Origin: an uncultured Clostridia bacterium
Lineage (GTDB): Bacteria; Bacillota; Clostridia; Oscillospirales; CAG-272
NCBI GenBank assembly: GCA_947627815.1
Contig: CANQXN010000059.1
Span: 1-9,713, forward strand
Reading direction: 5' to 3'
DNA: 9,713 bases
Shown here: piece after piece, positions 1 to 7,200 of the stretch
Layout of the letters: the number at the start of each line of letters is the position of its first letter
Numbering within the stretch: the stretch's first letter is position 1
The notes under the pieces: generated by a model
Database searches by the model: none
The model's input: only the letters and a program-made list of their open reading frames with translations
Told to the model about the DNA's origin: nothing
Position numbers and translations under genes: made by a program

Positions 1-228
1 CGCGATGTCCCAGCGGTCGTTGATGATGAGCGGCACGCCGTGGCGGTCGCAGATCGCTTTGATTGCCGCCGCCTCTTCCAAAAAGGCTTCGTCGGATAAT
101 TCTTTCTCCCGCAGCTGTAATAGGGTGACGCCGCCGGCGAGCGCCTCTTCGACCTGACGGTAGAACTCATCGCGGCTCCCCTCGCGGTGGGTGACGCCGT
201 AAAGGAGCAAACAATCGGGGTTAAACAT
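1..228 (-). CDS. thiE: Thiamine phosphate synthase ThiE, N-terminal part (cut by window edge)
   Basis: ThiE joins HMP-PP to the thiazole phosphate to make thiamine phosphate in the cytoplasm, the last coupling step before TPP. Only the first 76 residues are in the window; the frame is open at base 1 and the C-terminal part lies beyond the edge. Visible family motifs are QLREK (residues 38-42), whose Arg and Lys correspond to the substrate-binding pair of Bacillus subtilis ThiE, and IINDRWDIA (68-76), with the Asn-Asp pair that binds pyrophosphate and Mg. Start ATG at 228-226 has a strong GGAGGTG Shine-Dalgarno (240-234). The start lies inside the last codons of the upstream tenI-like gene (stop TAA at 223-221), so the two are probably translationally coupled. 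Compared with that neighbour, this copy keeps the canonical catalytic residues, so it is the likely true ThiE. Confidence 0.9.
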   Translation of the reverse strand, partial: MFNPDCLLLYGVTHREGSRDEFYRQVEEALAGGVTLLQLREKELSDEAFLEEAAAIKAICDRHGVPLIINDRWDIA

Positions 229-844
229 TCGCGCACCTCCCCTTTTCCGGCAAAAACGCCTTTACCAGCGCGGCGGGGTCGGGGGAAGTCATGGCAGAAC
301 TCATGACGCAGAGGCCGGAAGCGCCCGCCGCCCGCACGGCGGGTGCGTTTTCGGGGGTGATGCCGCCGATGGCAAGAACCGGCAGATGCACATGCGCGCA
401 GATGTCGGCGAGGGCGGCAAGACCGCGCCCCGGCAGTCCCTTTTTGCAGTCGGTTTCAAAGACATGGCCGAAAATCAGATAGGTACAGCCAAGCGCCTCG
501 GCTTCCTTGGCCTCGGCAAGGCTGTGGCAGGAGGCGCCCAAGGTAGAAAAGAACGCCCTGTCCGCTGCCGAGAGCGCTTTCAAGCGGGGCAGGGAGAGGT
601 GCAAAGCCTTGACGCCAAGCTGACGCGCCACGGCGGGGAAATGGTGCAAAAGGCAGGGAATGCCGGCGGTAGCGGCGCAGAGAGCCAGCACCCGTTCGGC
701 CAACGCCCGGTAAGCCGCCTCGGAAAGATCCTTTTCCCGCAAGAGAAGGCCTGCGGGTTTGGCCGAGGCGAGCTTTTCCAGACGGTCGAACAGCGGCTCT
801 TGACAGAGCGCGCGGTTGGTCAGGCAGAGAAGATCGGATGTCAT
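221..844 (-). CDS. tenI: TenI-type thiazole tautomerase (ThiE paralogue)
   Basis: TenI is a ThiE-fold protein that aromatises the carboxythiazole phosphate released by ThiG before ThiE uses it. The 207-residue protein keeps the barrel pattern: LREKDLS (35-41), GASCHSLAEAKEAEALG (103-119) and the phosphate-binding AIGGIT (158-163). Its GHVFETDCKKG (126-136) matches, as I remember it, the same stretch of B. subtilis TenI, whose His122 is the tautomerase catalytic residue; here that is His127. The Asn-Asp pair that ThiE needs for HMP-PP and Mg is replaced by His-His (67-68), which argues against synthase activity. The ATG at 844-842 is preferred because AGGTGA (854-849) precedes it. A GTG at 859-857, overlapping the thiH stop, would add five residues but lacks a ribosome binding site. 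Automatic pipelines may call this a second thiamine phosphate synthase; I consider TenI more likely. Confidence 0.85.
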   Translation of the reverse strand: MTSDLLCLTNRALCQEPLFDRLEKLASAKPAGLLLREKDLSEAAYRALAERVLALCAATAGIPCLLHHFPAVARQLGVKALHLSLPRLKALSAADRAFFSTLGASCHSLAEAKEAEALGCTYLIFGHVFETDCKKGLPGRGLAALADICAHVHLPVLAIGGITPENAPAVRAAGASGLCVMSSAMTSPDPAALVKAFLPEKGRCANV

Positions 845-855
845 GGCGTCACCTG

Positions 856-2118
856 TCACATATAGAGATAGTCGTTCAATACCGGCTGTAACCCCTCGTC
901 GGCCATTTCGCGGTACATCGCGGAAAGACTGCGGTTGTCGCAGATTTCAAACTGTTCGTCTCCGGCGTCGTCCGACGCTTTTTGTTCGTTATACTTGCTC
1001 TCGTGGTCGCCGATGCCGGTGGAAACGCCGGCGGAAATTTTGGTGGCGGCGATTTTGACGATCCCGTTGCGGAACGCGGCGCTCTCGCGGGAAGAAACCG
1101 TGATGCCGGCGAAGGGGAGAAAGAGCCGGTAGGCGGCGAGGATCTGGCAAAGCTCCGCTTCCCCGACATCTCGCGGCGAGATGCGGTCGTTGTTGACGAT
1201 GGGGCGCAGGCGGGGGCAGGAGAGCGATATTTCGGCGTGGGGGTATTTGCGCTGGATAAAATAAGCGTGCAGGGCGGACGCCAAGGCGTCCTTGCGGAAA
1301 TCGGACAGGCCGAAGAGCGCCGAGAAGGCCACGCCCCGCATCCCGCCGCGCAAAGCGCGCTCCTGGGCGTCAAAGCGGTAGGGCCAGACCCGCTTATGTC
1401 CGGCCAGATGCAGACTTTCGTATACGGTCTTGTCGTAGGTCTCCTGAAACACCGTCACATAATCGGCGCCGCAGGTGTGAAGATAGCGGTATTCATCGGT
1501 GTTCACGGGGTAGATTTCCAGCCCCACCAGGCGGAAATAGCGCCGCGCTAACTTGCAGGCTTCGCCGATGTAGGCAATGTCGCTCTGCGCGCGGCTTTCG
1601 CCGGTGAGAAGGAGGATCTCTTCCATGCCGCTTTGGGCGATGACGGCCATTTCGTGTTCGATTTCTTCCAAAGAGAGCTTTTTCCGATGGATCTTGTTGT
1701 AGCAGTTGAAGCCGCAATAGACGCAGTAATTTTCGCAATAATTGGCGATATATAGCGGGGTGAACAGATAGACCGTGTTGCCGAAATGCTTGGTTGTTTC
1801 AAGGCGCGCCTTTTGCGCCATGTCTTCCAAAAAAGGGGCGGCGGCGGGGGAAAGCAGGGCCTTGAAGTCCTCGATGCCGAGCCTCTCGCGGTTCAACGCG
1901 GCCGTCACCTCCTTGGCGGTGTAGACGGCGGGGTCATAGGATTCGACCTCGGTCATGACCTTTTGGCAGATGTCCGAGGAGATGACTTCCATCCCGTCGA
2001 GATAGGTCATGATGTCGGCGCGGGCGGCGGGATCCTGTTCCAGCCTCTCTTTTTTGGCGCGGGCGGCGGGGGAAAGGTGGTCGCCCGAGAGAAAAAAGCT
2101 GTTTTCATTGGCGCTCAT
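856..2118 (-). CDS. thiH: 2-iminoacetate synthase ThiH (radical SAM tyrosine lyase)
   Basis: ThiH cleaves tyrosine with a 5'-deoxyadenosyl radical to give dehydroglycine (2-iminoacetate) and p-cresol. The product feeds ThiG. This is the anaerobic alternative to glycine oxidase ThiO. The 420-residue protein has the radical SAM cluster motif CENYCVYC with Cys128, Cys132 and Cys135, preceded by the ThiH-typical FGNTVYLFTPLYIANYC. It also has LLLTGES, VFQETYD and GLSDFRKDAL, and ends with GLQPVLNDYLYM, resembling the ThiH C-terminus. It is about 40 residues longer than the 377-residue E. coli enzyme, mainly at the N-terminus. HydG is similar but carries a second C-terminal cysteine cluster, which is absent here. 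ATG at 2118-2116 is chosen because GGGGGAG lies 5 nt upstream. A GTG at 2124-2122 overlapping the thiG stop is possible but sits directly against that ribosome binding site. Confidence 0.95.
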   Translation of the reverse strand: MSANENSFFLSGDHLSPAARAKKERLEQDPAARADIMTYLDGMEVISSDICQKVMTEVESYDPAVYTAKEVTAALNRERLGIEDFKALLSPAAAPFLEDMAQKARLETTKHFGNTVYLFTPLYIANYCENYCVYCGFNCYNKIHRKKLSLEEIEHEMAVIAQSGMEEILLLTGESRAQSDIAYIGEACKLARRYFRLVGLEIYPVNTDEYRYLHTCGADYVTVFQETYDKTVYESLHLAGHKRVWPYRFDAQERALRGGMRGVAFSALFGLSDFRKDALASALHAYFIQRKYPHAEISLSCPRLRPIVNNDRISPRDVGEAELCQILAAYRLFLPFAGITVSSRESAAFRNGIVKIAATKISAGVSTGIGDHESKYNEQKASDDAGDEQFEICDNRSLSAMYREMADEGLQPVLNDYLYM

Positions 2119-2120
2119 GC

Positions 2121-2897
2121 TCACTCCCCCTTGCGCAGAAACCCGGTGAGGGGGTCGGACGCCGAGGCGCCGCGGGTCAGCACCCGTCCCAACCCGGCAA
2201 GGTAAGCCTTGCGCCCCGCCTCGATCGCCAGCTTGAAGGCCGACGCCATGGCGGGAAGATCGCCGGCGGTGGCGAGCGCGGTATTGGCCATAATGGCGGC
2301 GGCGCCCATCTCCATCGCTTCGCAGGCCTGAGAGGGACGGCCGATGCCGGCGTCCACGATGACGGGCAGGTCGATCTCGTCGATGAGAATGGCGATAAAC
2401 TCTTTCGCGGCAAGCCCCTTGTTGGAGCCGATCGGGGCGGCCAGCGGCATGACGGCGGCGGCGCCGGCGTTTACAAGATCGCGGGCGCAGGTCAGGTCGG
2501 GGAACATATAGGGCAGGACGATAAAGCCCTCTTTGGCGAGAATTTCGGTCGCTTTGACCGTCTCGGCGTTGTCGGGCAAGAGATATTTGGCGTCCCGCAT
2601 GATCTCGATCTTGACAAAATCGCCGCAGCCCATCGCCCGCGCCAAGCGCGCGATGCGAACCGCCTCTTCGGCGTTTCTCGCGCCGCTGGTGTTGGGCAGA
2701 AGGGTCACCGTTTTGGGGATAAAATCGAGGATGTTTTCTTCCTCCTTGGTGTTGGCGCGGCGCAGCGCCAGCGTGATGAGTTCGGCGCCGGCATCTCGGA
2801 CGGCGGCCTCGATGAGGTGGAGGGAATATTTTCCGGAGCCTAAGATGAAGCGGGAATGAAATTCATGCCCGCCGAGCAGGAAAGGATCGTTATGCAT
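2121..2897 (-). CDS. thiG: Thiazole synthase ThiG
   Basis: ThiG condenses 1-deoxyxylulose 5-phosphate, 2-iminoacetate from ThiH and sulfur from ThiS thiocarboxylate into the thiazole phosphate. The 258-residue TIM barrel has its usual length and motifs: FILGSGKY (17-24) and LALRRAN near 43-49. FVKIEI (94-99) holds Lys96, the expected Schiff-base lysine. Further on are MPLAAPIGSNKGL and VDAGIGRPSQA, the latter a phosphate-binding loop, then ANTALA. The ATG at 2897-2895 has GAAGGT six bases upstream and gives the N-terminus usual for the family. The frame stays open further upstream: an in-frame ATG at 2939-2937 overlaps the thiF stop as ATGA and also has GAAGG before it, so a 14-residue longer form cannot be excluded. 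The gene ends with TGA at 2123-2121, directly before thiH. Confidence 0.96.
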   Translation of the reverse strand: MHNDPFLLGGHEFHSRFILGSGKYSLHLIEAAVRDAGAELITLALRRANTKEEENILDFIPKTVTLLPNTSGARNAEEAVRIARLARAMGCGDFVKIEIMRDAKYLLPDNAETVKATEILAKEGFIVLPYMFPDLTCARDLVNAGAAAVMPLAAPIGSNKGLAAKEFIAILIDEIDLPVIVDAGIGRPSQACEAMEMGAAAIMANTALATAGDLPAMASAFKLAIEAGRKAYLAGLGRVLTRGASASDPLTGFLRKGE

Positions 2898-2935
2898 CGT
2901 ATACCTTCTTTCTGTTATCCTGTCGAAAGGAATCG

Positions 2936-3661
2936 TCATACATCGCCTTCTTTGCAGAGAAGGCGCAGGACGGTGAGCGCCTGATGGGCGGCGCAGAGCA
3001 TGACGCGGGGGCAGAACAGCCCGTCGTTTTCGGCAATGTCGCTGACGCCGTCCCCGCAAAGATAGAAATGCGGCGTGATTTTGCGCGTTTTTATGAGATT
3101 GGGCGAGGCAAAACCCGCCATGCCCGAGGCAGCCACCAGCGTTTTGTCGGGGAAAAAGCGGGGCAGGAAGCCGGCAAGCATCGCCTTGGCTTCCGGGCGG
3201 TCAAAGGCTTCGCAGATGATATCGGCAGAGGCCAACAGGCGGGGCGCGTTCTTTTCATCGAGCTTTGCCGTGTGCGTTGTCAGCGAAAGGTGGGGCAGCG
3301 CCGCCAGCAGATTTTCGGCAAGCGCTTCGCTTTTATACCGCCCGATCTGGTCGGCGCGGTATTCTTGCCTGTGCAGATTGGAAAGCTCGACCTTGTCAAA
3401 ATCAATAAGGATCAGGTGTCCCACACCGGCGCGCGCCAGCGCCCAGGCGATATGGGAGCCGAGTCCCCCTAACCCGCAGACCGCCACCGTGGCGCCGGCG
3501 ATGATTTTCTGCCGCGCCTCGCCCTGCTTGTCCGCCTGCATTTTGTAAAACGCCTCGCGGGTCGGCACAGGGCTGGCTTTGCTTTCTTTAGCGCCCGCGT
3601 CTTTGCCCGCAGCTTTGTCTGCAGCTTTGCCTGTGGCAAGGGGCGTTTTTGCTTCTGCCAT
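2936..3661 (-). CDS. thiF: ThiS adenylyltransferase ThiF (E1-like), with Ala/Lys-rich N-terminal extension
   Basis: ThiF adenylates the C-terminal glycine of ThiS so that sulfur can be transferred to it. The E1-like Rossmann fold is clear: VAVCGLGGLGSH (59-70) is the nucleotide-binding loop, IDFDKVELSNLHRQ (86-99) holds the conserved Asn/Arg/Gln of the adenylation site, and EAFDRPEAK (151-159) holds the conserved Asp154. Near the C-terminus GLFCPRVMLCAAHQAL (214-229) fits the short clostridial ThiF type. I see no paired CxxC zinc motifs like those of E. coli ThiF. Residues 2-33 form a low-complexity Ala/Lys-rich stretch not expected in the family, partly built from a 12-bp tandem repeat. The start at 3661 is still credible because GGGGGAGG lies seven bases upstream; Met41 is an alternative. 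The gene begins three bases after the thiS stop. MoeB-like activity toward another carrier is less likely given the thiS neighbour. Confidence 0.92.
   Translation of the reverse strand: MAEAKTPLATGKAADKAAGKDAGAKESKASPVPTREAFYKMQADKQGEARQKIIAGATVAVCGLGGLGSHIAWALARAGVGHLILIDFDKVELSNLHRQEYRADQIGRYKSEALAENLLAALPHLSLTTHTAKLDEKNAPRLLASADIICEAFDRPEAKAMLAGFLPRFFPDKTLVAASGMAGFASPNLIKTRKITPHFYLCGDGVSDIAENDGLFCPRVMLCAAHQALTVLRLLCKEGDV
3609..3632 (-). repeat. 12-bp tandem repeat in the thiF N-terminal extension
   Basis: Two adjacent 12-bp units, 3609-3620 and 3621-3632, differ at one base (plus-strand GCAGCTTTGTCT then GCAGCTTTGCCT). Each unit is in frame and encodes four residues, together AADK-like and AAGK-like segments of the Ala/Lys-rich linker. 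Flanking bases on both sides look like decayed further units. This fits replication slippage inside a disordered linker. Confidence 0.8.
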
Positions 3662-3664
3662 CGT

Positions 3665-3862
3665 TCAGCCTCCCCCCACAAAACTCACGACTTCCAAACA
3701 GTCGCCGTCCTGAATCAGGGTGCTTTCAAACGCCGCCGATGTCAGAATTTCGCCGTTTCTTTCGACCACCACCCGGGCGGCGGTAAACCCTTCGGCTAAA
3801 AGAAGCGATGCCAAAGTCATTTTTTCGGGATAGGGAAGGCTTTTTCCGTTGACTGTGATCAT
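3665..3862 (-). CDS. thiS: Sulfur carrier protein ThiS
   Basis: ThiS is a ubiquitin-like carrier. Its C-terminal glycine is adenylated by ThiF and converted to a thiocarboxylate, the sulfur donor for ThiG. The 65-residue product starts MITVNGKSLPY, has the typical TLASLLLAEGF helix (16-26) and VVVERNGEIL strand (31-40), and ends FVGGG, the required Gly-Gly terminus. Length is normal for the family. The start ATG at 3862-3860 follows AAAGGTG with five bases spacing. The frame is open upstream to 3946, but that part is the riboswitch terminator region and not coding. It is the first gene of the operon, so its translation begins only if transcription passes the TPP-controlled terminator. Confidence 0.95.
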   Translation of the reverse strand: MITVNGKSLPYPEKMTLASLLLAEGFTAARVVVERNGEILTSAAFESTLIQDGDCLEVVSFVGGG

Positions 3863-3900
3863 GATTTCACCTTTTTTCTTGTTTTTTGTCTGTTTCGGGA

Positions 3901-3940
3901 AAAGAAAAGAGCGGAAAGCGCTGATCCGGCGGCTTTCCGC
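3901..3940 (-). terminator. Intrinsic terminator of the TPP riboswitch (expression platform)
   Basis: On the minus strand a perfect 9-bp stem (GCGGAAAGC at 3940-3932 with GCTTTCCGC at 3919-3911) encloses a 12-base loop and is followed by TCTTTTCTTTT. It lies between the TPP aptamer and thiS, so it is the probable off-state structure. The 3' strand of aptamer helix P1 (CCGC at 3964-3961) could pair with the GCGG at the base of this stem when TPP is absent; that pairing is inferred and only four base pairs long. Confidence 0.85.
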
Positions 3941-3957
3941 AAACAAAGTACGAAGAT

Positions 3958-4050
3958 CAAGCGGTTCCCTCCGTTGGCATGACCCAAATCAGGTGATCCG
4001 GTCGAAGGCAAGACCTTCCTCTCAGCCTGTCCGCAGGCTCCCGTCAGCTT
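3958..4050 (-). promoter_or_regulatory. TPP riboswitch (THI element) aptamer
   Basis: The minus strand shows the conserved THI box parts in order: GGGAGCC, a hairpin AGCCTG-CGGA-CAGGCT (4039-4024), CTGAGA (4025-4020), a variable P3 arm, CCTGAT (3993-3988), then ATGCCAACGGAGGGA (3980-3966). P1 can be closed by AAGC plus CGG (4050-4041) with CCGCTT (3964-3959). It binds thiamine pyrophosphate and here should stop transcription of the thiS-thiE operon through the terminator just downstream. The predicted transcription start is essentially the first base of P1. Confidence 0.95.
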
Positions 4051-4056
4051 TGTTCT

Positions 4057-4085
4057 ATTATATCCCTTTTGGCGGCGTTTGGCAA
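4057..4085 (-). promoter_or_regulatory. Sigma-A type promoter of the thi operon
   Basis: On the minus strand TTGCCA (4085-4080) and a perfect TATAAT (4062-4057) are separated by 17 bases. The expected start is near 4050, which places the riboswitch at the very 5' end of the transcript. No other promoter is evident inside the operon, whose genes are closely packed. Confidence 0.85.
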
Positions 4086-4159
4086 GAGGTTGCCCCGACT
4101 TTTTTCTCATGAAATCAAAAAACGCGCCTGCTCCGGCAAGCCGACAAGCCGACAAGATG

Positions 4160-4232
4160 GCAAAACGGCAAAAAAAGCAAGTTAATCACTATCTCTTTTT
4201 GTGCATGTTTCTGCTTTTTCTTGCCTTTTGGC
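4160..4232. repeat. Imperfect inverted repeat in the divergent intergenic region
   Basis: Arm 4160-4178 (GCAAAACGGCAAAAAAAGC) is complementary, with a few bulges and one mismatch, to arm 4213-4232 (GCTTTTTCTTGCCTTTTGGC). The right arm covers the -35 of the rhamnosidase gene. The arms are A/T-run rich, so chance is possible; an operator is the other reading. Apart from this, 4086-4220 shows no gene; 4139-4155 carries a short CCGACAAG direct duplication. Confidence 0.4.
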
Positions 4233-4249
4233 GAAAGATATGGTATACT
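4221..4249 (+). promoter_or_regulatory. Promoter of the GH78 gene
   Basis: TTGCCT (4221-4226) and TATACT (4244-4249) are 17 bases apart on the plus strand. The start would be near 4256, giving a leader of roughly 37 bases. It is divergent from, and separate from, the thi promoter about 135 bases away. Confidence 0.7.
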
Positions 4250-4292
4250 CAAAACAAGAGCAGTGATGTTCTAATAAAAAAAGGAGATAGCC

Positions 4293-7200
4293 ATGAAGAG
4301 ACTTGTGAGTTTTTTCTTAGCTGTGTTGATGCTTATGATGCCCTTCGTCCTGACCGCCTGCGGCGGCGATGAAACTACGGGAAGCGGCGATGTCACCGAT
4401 CCCGCCGGGAGCACTTCCTCTCTGCCCGATCCTCCCGACGATCCTGTGCCGGGAACCGGCGTCGGCATTTATGCTATGAAAACCGACGATTTCGTCAATC
4501 CGTTGGGGATCGACACCCCCACGCCCTCGTTCAGCTGGAAGATGGCTTCCGATGTCGTGGGACAGAAGCAGACCGCCTATCAGATCTTTGTCAAGACCGA
4601 GGACGGCAAGACGGTCTGGGACAGCGGCACGGTGTCTTCCGCCCTTTCGGTGGATATCCCCTACGAAGGGGAAACGCTTACTTCCGGCACTCGCTATCAT
4701 TGGCAGGTGGCGGTCTGGGACAAGGACGGCACGAAAACCCTTTCCCCGGTCGCTTCCTTGGAGACGGCGTTTTTATACGAAAACGAGTATGCCGACACCA
4801 AGTTCATCAGCGCGCCGGCGCAGGAACTGCCGAAGGATACCGTTTATACCGTCGATTTTGACTTTATCTTAGAGAGCGGCAGCATGGGGTTTGCCTTCGG
4901 TGCCACCGACACGAACAATATGCTCATGTGGCAGATCAACAACCATATCGCCCCGGGACAGCGGATCTATCTGCGCCCCCACGCCAAGACGGGCGGCAAC
5001 TGGGCGACGCTGACCTCCGACATTGATATTACCGCGAAATTGCCGGTGTCGGCCGCCGATTTTGCCGGCAGTCTTTTGCATTTCCGTTTAGAGGTGTCGG
5101 GGCGGACGATCCGCACCTATATCGGCAAAACCGAAGAAAGCCTCGCGCTTGTGCATACCTATACCTATACGAAGAATGTCCCCTTGAACAAACTCGCCTT
5201 CCGTCAGCACGCCAACGAAGATGAAGTGGCGCTTTTTGACAACTTAGTCGTGAAAAACGAAGCGGGCGAGGTGATTTATCAGAACGATTTCTCCGAGACC
5301 ATCGGCTTTGAAGGCAGCGTTTACGGGGTACTTGAAAACGGGATGCTCAAAGTCGGCACTTCGCAGGGCAGCGATGAACACATTCTGCTGCAGTCTGACG
5401 CTATCCCCAATCTGCCCGGCTTCCGCAAGACCTTTACGCCGAAAGGCGAAGTGAAAAGCGCGCGCTGGTACACCTGCGGCCTCGGCGTCTATGAAGCCTA
5501 TGTCAACGGCAAGAGGGTAGGGTTCTTGCAGGAAGACGGCGGTATGCTCTATCCCGAGTTAAAGCCCGGCTTTACCGAAATGGCCAAACGCAAATCCTAT
5601 GTCACCTTCGATGTGACCGACTTTTTGAAAACCGGCGAAAATGTGCTTGCCGCCGTGGTGACAAGCGGCTGGTGGTCGGGACAGGTGGCCGCAAGCTACG
5701 GCAAGACCGACGCCTTCTGGGGCAAACTCGTCATCACTTATGCCGACGGCAGCAGCGAAAGCATCGCCACCGGCGGCGATTGGAAAACCGCCCGTGTCAG
5801 CGCCCTGCTTTATGCCGACATTTTCGGCGGCGAGACTTACGACGCCCGGGTGAGCGACGACTGGATGAAGCCGGGCTACGACGACAGCGCCTGGGACAAG
5901 GTCGTGATCAACCGCGAATATACCGGCAAAATCCAGGCCTGGAAAGGCTCGTTCATTGTCGATCGCGCCGATCTCGAGCGCCCGTTGCAGTCGGTGACGG
6001 TCTATGCCGGCGCGGACGGCACGACGGCGGGCGCCTACGGCAAGATTCATGTACTGCGCACGGGGACTACCGCTTCCTTTACCCTTGCCCCCGGCGAAGT
6101 GGCGCTCATCGATTTTGCGCAGAACGCCTCCGGCTGGGAGTGCTTCACGGTGGAAGGGCCGGCCGGCACGCTTCTGACCATTCGGCACGGCGAGATTCTC
6201 AACGATAACAACGGCGAAACCTCCCGGGGCAACGACGGCCCCGGCGGCAGCGTCTACAACGCCAACTACCGCACCGCCGCCGCCACGACCCGCTATTATC
6301 TCAAAGGGGAAGGCAAGGAGAGCTATCATCCCGCCTTTACCTTCTACGGGTTCCGGTATATCGAAATCACCGCCACCGCGCCCGTGACCTTCAGCGCGCT
6401 GTCGGCGCACACCGTCACCTCGGTGGAAGAAGACACCGGCTTTATGACCACCTCGGACGAGAAGATCAATCAGCTCTTTTCCAATATCCGCTGGGGACAG
6501 TATTCCAACTATCTCAGCGTCCCCACCGACTGCCCGCAGCGCGATGAGCGGCAGGGCTGGACGGCCGACACGCAGGTGTTTGCCCCCGCCGGCTGCTATC
6601 TCGGCTTTTCCAAGAGTTTCTTGGAAAAATTCATGCAGGATCTCATGGATGCCCAGGCGGCGGACGGCTCTTATCCCGGCACGGCGCCCACAGGTTCCTA
6701 TAACGGCGGCGGCTGGGGCGGCACCGGCTGGGCCGATGCCGGCATCATCGTTCCCTATACCCTCTATCAGATGTATAACGATGTTGAAGTTATTAAGGAG
6801 TGCTGGGACTCCATGCAGCAGTATGTGGACGGCTATCTTGCCTCCTTCGGCAAGCGCGGCCCCGCCAATATCTGGGGGGACTGGCTGGCCTATGAGTCCA
6901 ACGACGCCGAGATTCAGTCGCTTTTGGCCGTGGCCTATTACGCCTGGGACGCCAAGATGATGGCCGAAATGGCCGATGCGCTGGGGCTTGCCGCCGAGGC
7001 GGAGCGCTATCTGACCCTCTATGAAGAGGAAAAAGAATATTTTATCGAAAGCTATGTCAACCCCACGACCGGCAGGATGAAGAGAAGCGAACAGACCGCC
7101 TGCCTCTATGCGCTCTATCTCGACCTTCTGCCCGATGAGGCCTCGGTGCAGGCGGTGACGGCGCAGCTTCTGACCAACATCAAATCCAAGGGCAACCGCT

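Noticed and set aside
856..2118. HydG instead of ThiH
   Set aside because: HydG carries a second C-terminal cysteine cluster, which is not present; the setting among thiS, thiF and thiG also settles it as ThiH.
3911..3925. GGAAAGCGCT resembling a catabolite repression (cre) site
   Set aside because: It is part of the riboswitch terminator stem, matches only the left part of the cre consensus, and lies downstream of the promoter of a thiamine operon.
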